Positions 15,773 through 23,824 of a stretch of 39,982 nt of DNA are shown piece by piece. Source of the stretch: Opitutia bacterium (lineage in GTDB: Bacteria > Verrucomicrobiota > Kiritimatiellia > CAIQIC01 > Lenti-01). The position numbers were made by a program, and so were the translations under genes. The stretch lies in assembly GCA_009928955.1 (NCBI GenBank), contig SABN01000021.1, positions 1 to 39,982 of the forward strand. The letters run 5' to 3'. Numbering within the stretch: the first letter of the stretch is position 1; the number at the start of each line of letters is the position of its first letter. The notes under the pieces are model-generated. The model searched no databases. It worked only from the letters and a program-made list of their open reading frames with translations, and was not told the DNA's origin.

Positions 15773-16426
15773 ATGAACAACGCCATTGAAAGCATTTTGA
15801 TTTTCCTGGTTCTGACGGACCTGGTCCTGCTGGGATCGAGCCGGCTCCGGAACGCCATCCGCATTGCGGCGGCGCAAGGCCTGGCGCTCGGGCTGCTGCC
15901 GCTGCTGGCGCATGGCCACGGGGCGCTCTGGCCGGCGGTGTTGCTGGGCGCGGGCAGCGCGGGGATCAAGGGGCTGGTCTTTCCGGCCCTGATGAACCGG
16001 GCGCTGCGCGAAACCAACGCCAGCCGCGAGATCGAGCCCTTCGTCGGCTACATCCTTTCGCTGTTGATCGGGGTGGGGGGGCTGGCGGTTTCGTTCGGGT
16101 TCGGATCGCGCCTGCCGCTGCCGTGGGCGGCGCCATCGAGCCTGCTGGTCCCGGCGGGCCTGTTCACGATGTGGACGGGGCTATTCCTGATCATGGCGCG
16201 GCGCAAGGCCATCACGCAGGTGCTCGGCTACATCGTGATGGAAAACGGGATCTTCACGCTGGGCATGGTGTTGGTGGAAGCCATGCCGCTGCTGGTGGAG
16301 CTCGGCGTGCTGCTGGACATCTTCGTGGCGGTGTTCGTCATGGGCATCATCGTGTTCCAGATCAACCGCGAGTTCGACCACATCGATTCGGACCAGCTTT
16401 CCGCGCTGAAGGAAGGCGCGCCATGA
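15773..16426 (+). CDS. hyfE: Ehr complex small membrane subunit, HyfE-like
   Basis: 217 aa, similar to E. coli HyfE, with about six or seven hydrophobic helices. The hallmark stretch QVLGYIVMENGIFTLGMVLVEAMPLLVELGVLLD contains the membrane Glu residues of the NuoK-like fold. The C-terminal part QINREFDHIDSDQLSALKEG is typical of the family. It starts 4 bases after hyfC, and its stop overlaps the next start. Confidence 0.88.
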   Translation: MNNAIESILIFLVLTDLVLLGSSRLRNAIRIAAAQGLALGLLPLLAHGHGALWPAVLLGAGSAGIKGLVFPALMNRALRETNASREIEPFVGYILSLLIGVGGLAVSFGFGSRLPLPWAAPSSLLVPAGLFTMWTGLFLIMARRKAITQVLGYIVMENGIFTLGMVLVEAMPLLVELGVLLDIFVAVFVMGIIVFQINREFDHIDSDQLSALKEGAP

Positions 16427-17904
16427 TCGGGGCCCTGATCTTCCTGCCGCTGTGCGCGGCCGTGGCGGCCATGCTGATCCGCCCGGACCGGCCGCGGCGC
16501 GCGCTGCTGGTGGCGACGGCGGCGCTCCACTTCCTCCTGACGGCCGCATGCTGGGGGTGGCCGCCGGCGTTCGCGCCGGGCGCCTGGGTGGGGCTTGACG
16601 CGGCGGGGCGCCTGTTCCTCGGCCTCACCAGCCTCCTGTTCCTGGCGGTTTCGGTCCATGCCGCGCACAGCCTGGGCCACGAGGCGCATGGGCGGCAGGT
16701 CGAGGCGGACACGGGCTCGATCTTCGTCAACGCGCCGGAAGCGGTGTTCACCGCATGCCTGCTGGCGTTCTTGTCGACGATGACGCTGGTCGCGACGAGC
16801 CAGCATCTGGGATTGCTCTGGGTGGCGGTGGAAGCGACGACATTGGCCACGGCCCCGCTGATCTACTTCCACCGGCAGCCAAGTTCGCTGGAGGCCACTT
16901 GGAAATACCTGCTGGTCTGCTCCGTGGGCATCGCGCTCGCGCTGCTCGGCAACTTCCTGCTGGTGATCGCCTCGGCGGGTTCCGATGGCGCGGGCGGATC
17001 GCTGCTGGTGCCGGAGCTGATCGCGCGCGGCGCGCGCTTGCAGGCGCCGTGGCTGAAAGCGGCCTTCGTGTTCCTGCTGGTGGGCTACGGGACGAAGATG
17101 GGCCTGGCGCCGATGCACACCTGGCTGCCCGATGCGCACAGCGAGGCGCCCGCGCCCGTTTCCGCGCTGCTGTCCGGCGCGCTGCTCAACTGCGCGTTTT
17201 TGGGCATTCTGCGCGCCCACGCCATTTGCGCGGCGGCGGGGCTCGGGCATTTCAGCGGACAGCTGTTGATCGGGCTGGGCCTCCTGTCGATGGGGGTGGC
17301 GGCGGCCTTCTTGGTGAACCAACCCGACTACAAGCGGATGCTGGCCTATTCGAGCGTGGAGCACATGGGGCTGCTCGCGCTGGGCGCGGGGCTGGGCGGG
17401 GCGGCGATGTTCGGCGCGATGCTCCATGCGGTGAACCACTCGGTCGTGAAGGCGGCGCTCTTCATGGTGGCCGGGAATCTGCTCTATGCGTATCGAACCA
17501 AAGGCGTCGCGCGCGTGAGCGGAGCGATCCGGATCCTGCCCGTCAGCGGCCTGCTGTGGCTGGCGGGGCTTTTCGCCATCACCGGCTCGCCGCCGTTCGG
17601 AACGTTCGCCAGCGAATTCACGATGCTGACGGAAGCCTTCGGGCAGGGGCGCGGCGGAATCGCCATCGCCCTCGCGGCGCTGTTGGCGTTGACCATCGCC
17701 TTCGTCGGCATGTCGCGGGCCTTCCTGGGAATGGCCTTGGGCCGCGCGCCGGAGGGGCAGGCGAAAGTTAGCGAGCGTCCGCCGGCCTTCTGGCCCGCGC
17801 TCGCGCTGCTGGCGATTTCGCTGGTGCTCGGGCTCTGGATTCCGCGCGGGTTGCTGGACGTGCTGGAGGCGGCGGCGCGCCTGCTGGGCGGAGGACTGCC
17901 ATGA
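16423..17904 (+). CDS. hyfF: Ehr complex second antiporter-like subunit, HyfF-like
   Basis: 493 aa with about 13-14 helices, a second ion-pump subunit like HyfF/NuoN/NuoL. The central lysine motif GTKMGLAPMHTWLPDAHSEAPAPVSALLSG, then DYKRMLAYSSVEHMG and AVNHSVVKAALF, mark the channel half-helices. The ATG at 16423 overlaps the hyfE stop, and its own stop overlaps the next ATG. A HyfD-like third antiporter subunit is missing, so this complex has two such subunits and one HyfC. Confidence 0.9.
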   Translation: MIGALIFLPLCAAVAAMLIRPDRPRRALLVATAALHFLLTAACWGWPPAFAPGAWVGLDAAGRLFLGLTSLLFLAVSVHAAHSLGHEAHGRQVEADTGSIFVNAPEAVFTACLLAFLSTMTLVATSQHLGLLWVAVEATTLATAPLIYFHRQPSSLEATWKYLLVCSVGIALALLGNFLLVIASAGSDGAGGSLLVPELIARGARLQAPWLKAAFVFLLVGYGTKMGLAPMHTWLPDAHSEAPAPVSALLSGALLNCAFLGILRAHAICAAAGLGHFSGQLLIGLGLLSMGVAAAFLVNQPDYKRMLAYSSVEHMGLLALGAGLGGAAMFGAMLHAVNHSVVKAALFMVAGNLLYAYRTKGVARVSGAIRILPVSGLLWLAGLFAITGSPPFGTFASEFTMLTEAFGQGRGGIAIALAALLALTIAFVGMSRAFLGMALGRAPEGQAKVSERPPAFWPALALLAISLVLGLWIPRGLLDVLEAAARLLGGGLP

Positions 17905-19421
17905 GCGGGTCGCCTTTGATCTTCCGGCATCTGGAGAAGACGTCCACGGCGCAGATCCCGGTGGCGTCCCCGGAGGTCTTTCGCCGCGAAGTGCTCGCCG
18001 CCGTCGCGGAAGGTTGCCGCCTCGCCTCGTTCCATGGCGCGCCGCAGGCCGGCGGCGGCATCCGGCTGACGGCGATCCTGGCCGACGACCGCGCGGGCGA
18101 GCTGCGCGCGATTGCGGCGGAGCCGGGCGACGCCTATCCGGCGCTGACGCCGGCCTGTCCGCAGGCGGGAGGATTCGAGCGGGAGATCGCGGAACAATGG
18201 GGCGTGAAGCCCCTCGGGCATCCGTGGCTCAAGCCGCTGCGGTTCCATCGCTCCTATCGCCCCGGGCATGACGCCTGGGGCCGGGAAGGCGCGCCCGCGC
18301 CCGTGCCGTCGGTGATGGATTTCTTCCGCGTGGAAGGCGAAGGCATCCACGAGGTGGCGGTGGGTCCGGTGCACGCGGGCATCATCGAGCCGGGGCATTT
18401 CCGGTTCCAGTGCCACGGCGAGCAGGTGCTGCATCTGGAGATCTCGCTGGGCTACCAGCACCGCGGCGTCGAGCGCGCGTCGGTCGGCGGTCCGCATCCT
18501 CGCACGATCCATCACATGGAGACGTTGGCGGGCGACACCACCATCGGCCACGCGCTGGCTTACTGCCAGGCGCTGGAGACGCTGTCCGGCTGCCGCGTGC
18601 CCGCGCGCGCGCAGGCCCTGCGGGCGGTGGCCCTCGAATTGGAGCGGCTGGCCAACCACGCGGGCGACCTCGGCGCGCTGGCGGGCGATGTGGGCTTCCT
18701 GCCGACGGCGTCCTACTGCGGGCGGCTGCGGGGCGATTTCCTGAACATGACGGCGCTGCTGTGCGGCAGCCGCTTCGGGCGCGGATTCGTGCGTCCCGGC
18801 GGGACCGCCTTCGATGTCGACGCCGCCCGCGTGGACGACCTGCGCCGGCGGCTCGATGCCACGTTCCGCGACGTGGGCGGCGCGGCGAACCTGCTGTGGG
18901 AGACGCCCTCGGTGATGGCCCGCTTCGAGAACACCGGCGTGGTTTCCGGCGCGCAGGCGTCCGAGCTGGGGCTGGTCGGTCCGGCGGCGCGCGCCTGCGG
19001 GCGCGAGATCGACGCGCGACGGGATTTCCCGTCGGGCATCTACCGCTTCGCGCAGCTGCCGGTTTCGGCGCTCGACAGCGGCGACGTGTTTGCGCGCGCC
19101 TATGTGCGCTGGATGGAGATCCAGCGGTCGGTCGAGTTCATCCGCGACCAGATCGCGGCGCTGCCCGGCGGCGCGGTGCGAGCGCCGTGCGGTCCGCTGG
19201 CGCCTGGTGCGACCGTCGTGTCGATCCAGGAAGGCTGGCGCGGGGAGATCGCGCATGTCGCGGCGACGGACGAGACGGGCCGTTTCGCCCGCTACAAGGT
19301 GGTGGATCCGTCGTTCCACAACTGGCTGGGGCTGGCGCTGGCGCTGCGCGGCCAGGAAATTTCGGACTTTCCGCTCTGCAACAAGAGCTTCAACCTTTCC
19401 TACTGCGGGCACGACCTATGA
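17901..19421 (+). CDS. Ehr complex large subunit: NuoC/NuoD-like (HyfG homologue) without full NiFe ligands
   Basis: 506 aa: a short NuoC/30-kDa-like domain (about 1-125) followed by the catalytic-type large subunit (about 140-506). The fold markers LGYQHRGVE (about 184-192) and ELERLANHAGDLGAL are kept. Where HycE/HyfG have the CGxC nickel ligands, this protein has Ala210-Gly211-Asp212-Thr213. At the C-terminus the DPCxxC motif is replaced by FNLSYC, keeping only Cys502, and the chain ends at GHDL. Three of four nickel ligands are therefore gone, the defining feature of Ehr complexes. It should not oxidise or make H2; the actual substrate (a quinone or another redox carrier) is unknown. The ATGA overlap with hyfF fixes the start. 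Confidence 0.88.
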   Translation: MSGSPLIFRHLEKTSTAQIPVASPEVFRREVLAAVAEGCRLASFHGAPQAGGGIRLTAILADDRAGELRAIAAEPGDAYPALTPACPQAGGFEREIAEQWGVKPLGHPWLKPLRFHRSYRPGHDAWGREGAPAPVPSVMDFFRVEGEGIHEVAVGPVHAGIIEPGHFRFQCHGEQVLHLEISLGYQHRGVERASVGGPHPRTIHHMETLAGDTTIGHALAYCQALETLSGCRVPARAQALRAVALELERLANHAGDLGALAGDVGFLPTASYCGRLRGDFLNMTALLCGSRFGRGFVRPGGTAFDVDAARVDDLRRRLDATFRDVGGAANLLWETPSVMARFENTGVVSGAQASELGLVGPAARACGREIDARRDFPSGIYRFAQLPVSALDSGDVFARAYVRWMEIQRSVEFIRDQIAALPGGAVRAPCGPLAPGATVVSIQEGWRGEIAHVAATDETGRFARYKVVDPSFHNWLGLALALRGQEISDFPLCNKSFNLSYCGHDL

Positions 19422-20185
19422 TCCGGACGCTCTTCGAACGCCTGCGCCAGAAACACCGCACGGTGGCCTATCCCGCGAAGCCGCCGGGGGTTTCCGACCG
19501 GTTCCGGGGGCTTCCGGAACTGTCGCCGGAGAAGTGTCCCGCCGGGTGCGCGGAATGCGTCGCGGCATGTCCCGTCGGCGCGATCTCGCGCGAGGGCGGC
19601 GCGGTGCGCCTCGATCTGGGCCGCTGCCTGTTCTGCGGCGATTGCGCGGCGGCGTGTCCGCACGGCGCGCTCCGCTTCACGCGCGACCACCGGCTGGCCG
19701 CGCGGCAGCGCGAAGACCTCGTGCTCGGGGCCGGGGAGTTGAAGCTCGCCGCGGCGCTCGACGCGAAGATGAAGAGCCTGTTCGGCCGCTCGCTGAAGCT
19801 GCGGCAGGTGTGCGCCGGCGGCTGCGGCGCCTGCGAAGCCGACCTCAACGTGCTGAGCACGGTGGTCTTCGATCTCGGGCGCTTCGGCATCCAGTTCGTC
19901 GCTTCGCCGCGGCATGCCGATGGACTTCTCCTCACGGGGCCGGTGACGGAGAACATGGCCCTGGCGCTGAAAAAGACCTACGACGCCTTGCCCGAGCCGC
20001 GGCTCGTCATCGCGGTCGGCGCGTGCGCGATCTCGGGCGGGCCCTACGCGGGCCACGCCGAGGTGCGCAACGGCGCGGCGGCCATCGTGGCGGTGGATCT
20101 CTTCATTCCGGGCTGCCCGCCGCATCCCGTCACGATCCTCGACGGCCTCCTGCGCCTGCTGGGGCGGCTCGAAGTGAAGACTTGA
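19418..20185 (+). CDS. Ehr complex small subunit: ferredoxin domain fused to HyfI/NuoB-like domain
   Basis: 255 aa. Residues about 35-90 carry two [4Fe-4S] motifs: a first C-x3-C-x2-C-x3-CP (KCPAGCAECVAACP) with one extra residue in the first gap, and a standard second CLFCGDCAAACP. Residues about 125-255 are a NuoB/HyfI domain whose proximal-cluster ligands are kept (CAGGCGACE, GACA, PGCPPHP). HyfH (ferredoxin) and HyfI are separate genes in E. coli, so this is a natural fusion. It would pass electrons from a soluble donor such as ferredoxin to the large subunit. The start ATG at 19418 overlaps the previous stop. It is the last gene of the operon, with a hairpin right after it. Confidence 0.9.
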   Translation: MIRTLFERLRQKHRTVAYPAKPPGVSDRFRGLPELSPEKCPAGCAECVAACPVGAISREGGAVRLDLGRCLFCGDCAAACPHGALRFTRDHRLAARQREDLVLGAGELKLAAALDAKMKSLFGRSLKLRQVCAGGCGACEADLNVLSTVVFDLGRFGIQFVASPRHADGLLLTGPVTENMALALKKTYDALPEPRLVIAVGACAISGGPYAGHAEVRNGAAAIVAVDLFIPGCPPHPVTILDGLLRLLGRLEVKT

Positions 20186-20186
20186 T

Positions 20187-20212
20187 CCGCTCCCCGATGC
20201 GGGGACTTGCGG
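20187..20212 (+). terminator. Hairpin downstream of the Ehr operon
   Basis: CCGC (20187-20190) TCCCC, loop GATGC, GGGGA (20201-20205), a 3-base bulge and GCGG (20209-20212). It begins 1 base after the stop codon of the last subunit. It has no T-run, so termination would need Rho or another aid. Confidence 0.45.
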
Positions 20213-20268
20213 CTCGAGATGTTGCCACACAAAGGGAGAAAGGCATTCAACGCGGCGGGAAACGTTCA

Positions 20269-20294
20269 CTATCACTTATAATTATATGTGATAG
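20269..20294. repeat. 26-bp near-perfect AT-rich palindrome
   Basis: Arms CTATCAC (20269-20275) and GTGATAG (20288-20294) flank an AT core whose halves also pair, 12 of 13 positions in all. It lies between the convergent ends of the Ehr operon and the histidine kinase gene, in a window otherwise very GC-rich. It could be a regulator binding site, a bidirectional terminator stem or an attachment-like site. No long T-run supports simple intrinsic termination. Confidence 0.7.
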
Positions 20295-20336
20295 CAGGGA
20301 ATCGGAGTGCGTACCGCGCCTGAATGCACCGAGGCG

Positions 20337-22814
20337 TCAAGTCGGCAGGCTCCGAGCGAGCGTGGCGCGCAGGCCGTCGAGCGTGTAGGGCTTCGGGATG
20401 AATCCGTTCAGGCGCATGCCGGCGAACCGGTGCAGGACATCCTGTTCACTGTAGCCGCTGGAGATGATCACGGGGATGTCCGCGCGGATGAGGCGGAGTT
20501 CGGCGAGGGTTTGCACGCCGTCGAGATTCGGCATGGTCAGATCCAGGATGACGCCGGAGATGCGCGGCGCCTGTCCGCGGAACAGGGCGATGGCCTGCCG
20601 GCCATCGGCGGCGCACAGGACTTGGAAGCCCAGGCGCGCCAGCAGCTTGGAGGCGGTTTCGCGCACGCCCGGCTCGTCGTCCACGAGCAGGATCAAGCCC
20701 GCTTCGGCCCGGGCGGCGGGCGCCGGGGCGGGCGCGGAGGCATCGGATTCCCGCGCCGGGCTGGCCGGGAAGAACACGCGGAACGTGGTGCCTTTTCCGG
20801 GGACGCTGTCCACCTGGATGGCGCCCTTGTGGCCGCGCACGATGCCGAGGACGGCGGGAAGGCCCAATCCGCGGCCGATGAACTTGGTGCTGAAAAAGGG
20901 GTCGAAGATCTTGTCGAGCACGTCGGGGGGCATGCCGATGCCGGAGTCGGCCACTTCGATGCAGAGGTGGCGCCCCGGGGGCAAGGGCTTGTGCGGCCAC
21001 AGCCGGAACGCCGGCGCGGGTTGCCCCTCCGCGACGCTGGCGGAGATGTCGATCGTGCCGGGGTTGTTATCCAAGGCTTCCGAGGCGTTGATGACGAGAT
21101 TCATGATGACTTGGCGCAGCTGGGTGGCATCGACCTCGATTTCGGGGAGGGCGTCGGGGAAGCGAATCCGCAGGTCGGCGCTCTTGGAGATGGAGGCCTT
21201 GAGCATCTGGACGATCTCGCGGATGGCGGCGGGCACGTCCACCCGTTCGATCACGAAGCGGCCCTTGCCGGAGTAGGCGAGCATCTGCTGGGCCAGCTCG
21301 GCCGCGCGCCGCGTGGCCGACATGGCGGTCAGCAGGTCGTCGCGGGCGGTGGAGGCGTGGGGGATGTCCAGCAAGGCCAGATCGATGTTGCCCAGGATGG
21401 CGGTGAGCAGGTTGTTGAAATCGTGGGCGATGCCGCCGGCGAGCAGCCCGAGGCTTTCCAGCTTCTGCGCTTCCTGGATCTGGTGGTCGAACTGGAGGCG
21501 TTCGGACTCGGCCGCCTTGCGGTCGGTGATGTCGCGCACGGTGACGATCAGGCGATCGTCCGGGCCCAGCTTCACCTCGCGGAGGCTGACTTCCACCCAG
21601 AAGAGATGTCCATCGCGGTGTTTCGCCATCCACTCGAAGATCTGGGGCCCTTCGGTCCGCGCCTTCTGGAGCCATCCTTCGGCATCCTTCATCGCATAGG
21701 GCGGCGCGTCGGCGAACAGCAAGCCGATGCCGCCGGCGAGAGCTTCTGCGCGCGAATAGCCGAACATGTCGCACATGCGCTGGTTGACATCCAGCAGGCG
21801 GCCGGTGTGGACGTCGAGGACGTGGAGCCCATCGTTGATGGCGTTGAACATGCCGGCGAAATACTCGTGGGAGGCGCGCAATTTGGCCTCGGCCTGTTTG
21901 CGCTCCTCGAGGCTTTGCCGGAGGGTTTCGAGCGTCTGGCGCAGCTCGGCGGTCCGCGCATGGACTTGGCGTCGCAAGACGACGTTGACGATGGCCAGCA
22001 GCAGGAGGACGGTGGCCGCGAGCATGAGCCAAGGGGCCCATTCGCGCAGGGCGGTCCGGAGCAGGAAGGGCGTGCCCATCCATTTCTGCTCGATGGCGCG
22101 CAGTTCGCGCGGCGAGATTTTCCGGAACCCGTCCTGCACCAAGGCCAGCAGGTCCGGCCGGTTTTTCTGGACGGCGCGGTGGAATTCGCCGGTGTAGAGC
22201 ACGAAGGACCGCCGGAATTCGTCGGCGACGCCATACTTGTAGAGGTAGTAGATGGCGGCGGGCTGGTCCACCGAGAAGACCTTGATTTCCTCGTTTTTCG
22301 CGGCCTGGATGATGGCCTCGTAGCTGGGATATTCCTTCAGGCTGTGGATGCCGTGGGCGGTCAGGTTTTCAATGACGGCGTCGCCCGCCTTGACGCCGAC
22401 GGTGAACCCCTGCAAGGAGGTCACGTCGGTGATGCCGCCCAGATCCTTGTCGGCGAACACCGGCACTTCGATTTGGGCATAGGGCGGGGTGAAGTCGTAG
22501 AGCGGCTCGCGTTCCGGGGTGCGGAAGATCGTGTCGATGACGTCGGCACGGCCTTCCCGCATGACGCGTTGGGCCTCGCTCCAATCCATCGCCTGCAGAT
22601 CGGCCTTCACGCCGGTTTTGCGCTCCCAGAGCGCCCATTGGTCCGGCAGGATGCCTTGCAGGTGCCCGTCGGCATCGCGGAAGATATAGGGGGGGTAGTT
22701 GTCGTCGAGCACGACGGTCAAGGGCGTGCGCGGCGCGAGCGCCCGGGCGGGGGCGGAGTCGGGAAGTCCGCCGGCGGCCAGGGCGAGGAGGAGGAGCCAC
22801 AGGCCTTTGTTCAT
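20337..22814 (-). CDS. Hybrid sensor histidine kinase with periplasmic solute-binding sensor
   Basis: 825 aa. Order: signal sequence (1-24), an SBP_bac_3-type amino-acid/solute-binding domain in the periplasm (about 30-250), a membrane helix (about 260-282), a coiled coil, a PAS domain (about 313-437), HisKA with GGIAHDFNNLL (His464), an HATPase with VADSGIGM and GRGLGLPAVLGIVRGH, an Ala/Pro linker, and a C-terminal receiver domain (about 705-825) with Asp758 and Lys808. It should sense a small ligand outside and pass phosphate inside; the output regulator is not adjacent. The ATG at 22814 has GGAGG about 8 bases before it. It is the last gene of a - strand unit, 39 bases after lactate dehydrogenase. 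Confidence 0.92.
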   Translation of the reverse strand: MNKGLWLLLLALAAGGLPDSAPARALAPRTPLTVVLDDNYPPYIFRDADGHLQGILPDQWALWERKTGVKADLQAMDWSEAQRVMREGRADVIDTIFRTPEREPLYDFTPPYAQIEVPVFADKDLGGITDVTSLQGFTVGVKAGDAVIENLTAHGIHSLKEYPSYEAIIQAAKNEEIKVFSVDQPAAIYYLYKYGVADEFRRSFVLYTGEFHRAVQKNRPDLLALVQDGFRKISPRELRAIEQKWMGTPFLLRTALREWAPWLMLAATVLLLLAIVNVVLRRQVHARTAELRQTLETLRQSLEERKQAEAKLRASHEYFAGMFNAINDGLHVLDVHTGRLLDVNQRMCDMFGYSRAEALAGGIGLLFADAPPYAMKDAEGWLQKARTEGPQIFEWMAKHRDGHLFWVEVSLREVKLGPDDRLIVTVRDITDRKAAESERLQFDHQIQEAQKLESLGLLAGGIAHDFNNLLTAILGNIDLALLDIPHASTARDDLLTAMSATRRAAELAQQMLAYSGKGRFVIERVDVPAAIREIVQMLKASISKSADLRIRFPDALPEIEVDATQLRQVIMNLVINASEALDNNPGTIDISASVAEGQPAPAFRLWPHKPLPPGRHLCIEVADSGIGMPPDVLDKIFDPFFSTKFIGRGLGLPAVLGIVRGHKGAIQVDSVPGKGTTFRVFFPASPARESDASAPAPAPAARAEAGLILLVDDEPGVRETASKLLARLGFQVLCAADGRQAIALFRGQAPRISGVILDLTMPNLDGVQTLAELRLIRADIPVIISSGYSEQDVLHRFAGMRLNGFIPKPYTLDGLRATLARSLPT

Positions 22815-22853
22815 TGGCGGAACCTCCGGTTGGGCGGGGGGGAGTTCACGGGT

Positions 22854-23807
22854 TCACCCCAGCTGGGCGAGGCGGTCCTTGAGGATCTGGGCGGAGTGCG
22901 CCAGTTCCTGCATTTCTTCGGGGGAAAGGCGGGCCTGGATGATCTCCTCGATGCCATTGGCGCCGACGACGCAGGGGATGCCGAGGGTGACATCGGTGAG
23001 GCCGTATTCGCCTTCGAGAGGGGCGGAGACGGTCATGACGTGGCGTTCGTTGCGGAGGATGGCGCGGACGATGTGGGTCATGGCCATGGCGACGCCGAAG
23101 CTGGTGGAGCCCTTGTAGCCGATGATGTGGTAGGCCGAGCGGCGGACCTGTTCGAGGATCTGGGGCCGGCGGTGGAGGAAGTCGCACTTGCGGCAGACGG
23201 AGCAGTAGTCGTCCATGGGCAGGCCGCCGACATGGACGAGGGACCAGGCGGCGAACTCGCTGTCGCCGTGTTCGCCGAGGATGGAGGCGTGGATGTTCTT
23301 GGGCGAGATCCCGCAATGTTCGGCCAGCAGCCAGCGGAAGCGGGCGGAATCGAGGACGGTGCCCGAGCCGAGGATGCGCCCGCGCAGCCAGTTCGTCTTG
23401 ATGCGCGCGATGTGCGTGAGGATGTCGACGGGGTTGGTGGCGATGAGGACGATGGCGTCGGGATTCACCGACTGGATGTCCGCGACGATGCCGGTGACGA
23501 TCTTGGAATTGATCTGGAGAAGGTCGAGGCGGCTTTGGCCGGGGCTCGCCTGCGCCTTGCCGGCGGTGACGACGACGATGGCCGCCTGGCGGTAGGCTTC
23601 CGGCGCGACATCGGCGCGGATGGCCACGGGGGGATAGAACGGGGCGCCGTGGGAGAGGTCGAGCGCCTGCCCCTTGGCGAGGTCGGCGTTGACGTCCACC
23701 AGCACGATTTCTTCCGCGATGCCCGATTGGGCCAGCGCAAAGGCAAAGCCGGAACCCACGGCTCCGGCGCCCACGATCACCACTTTCCTGGACTTGAAAT
23801 TCGCCAT
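22854..23807 (-). CDS. ldh: L-lactate dehydrogenase
   Basis: 317 aa NAD-dependent enzyme that reduces pyruvate to lactate. Rossmann motif GAGAVGSG (13-19), substrate loop AGKAQASPGQSRLDLL with Gln86 at the position that favours lactate over malate dehydrogenase, Asp153/Arg156, and the active-site GEHGDSEF with His180. A Cys-rich CxxCxxC patch (Cys202, 205, 208) lies in a surface loop, seen in some anaerobe homologues. It starts 17 bases after the VIT-domain gene and precedes the histidine kinase by 39 bases, so all three are probably one transcript. Malate dehydrogenase is the main alternative, made less likely by the Gln. Confidence 0.92.
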   Translation of the reverse strand: MANFKSRKVVIVGAGAVGSGFAFALAQSGIAEEIVLVDVNADLAKGQALDLSHGAPFYPPVAIRADVAPEAYRQAAIVVVTAGKAQASPGQSRLDLLQINSKIVTGIVADIQSVNPDAIVLIATNPVDILTHIARIKTNWLRGRILGSGTVLDSARFRWLLAEHCGISPKNIHASILGEHGDSEFAAWSLVHVGGLPMDDYCSVCRKCDFLHRRPQILEQVRRSAYHIIGYKGSTSFGVAMAMTHIVRAILRNERHVMTVSAPLEGEYGLTDVTLGIPCVVGANGIEEIIQARLSPEEMQELAHSAQILKDRLAQLG

Positions 23808-23824
23808 GTTTTTCTGAGCCGGTC

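Noticed and set aside
12872..20185. Functional hydrogenase-4 or formate hydrogenlyase.
   Set aside because: Three of four nickel-binding cysteines are missing in the large subunit, and no hydrogenase maturation genes are in the window.
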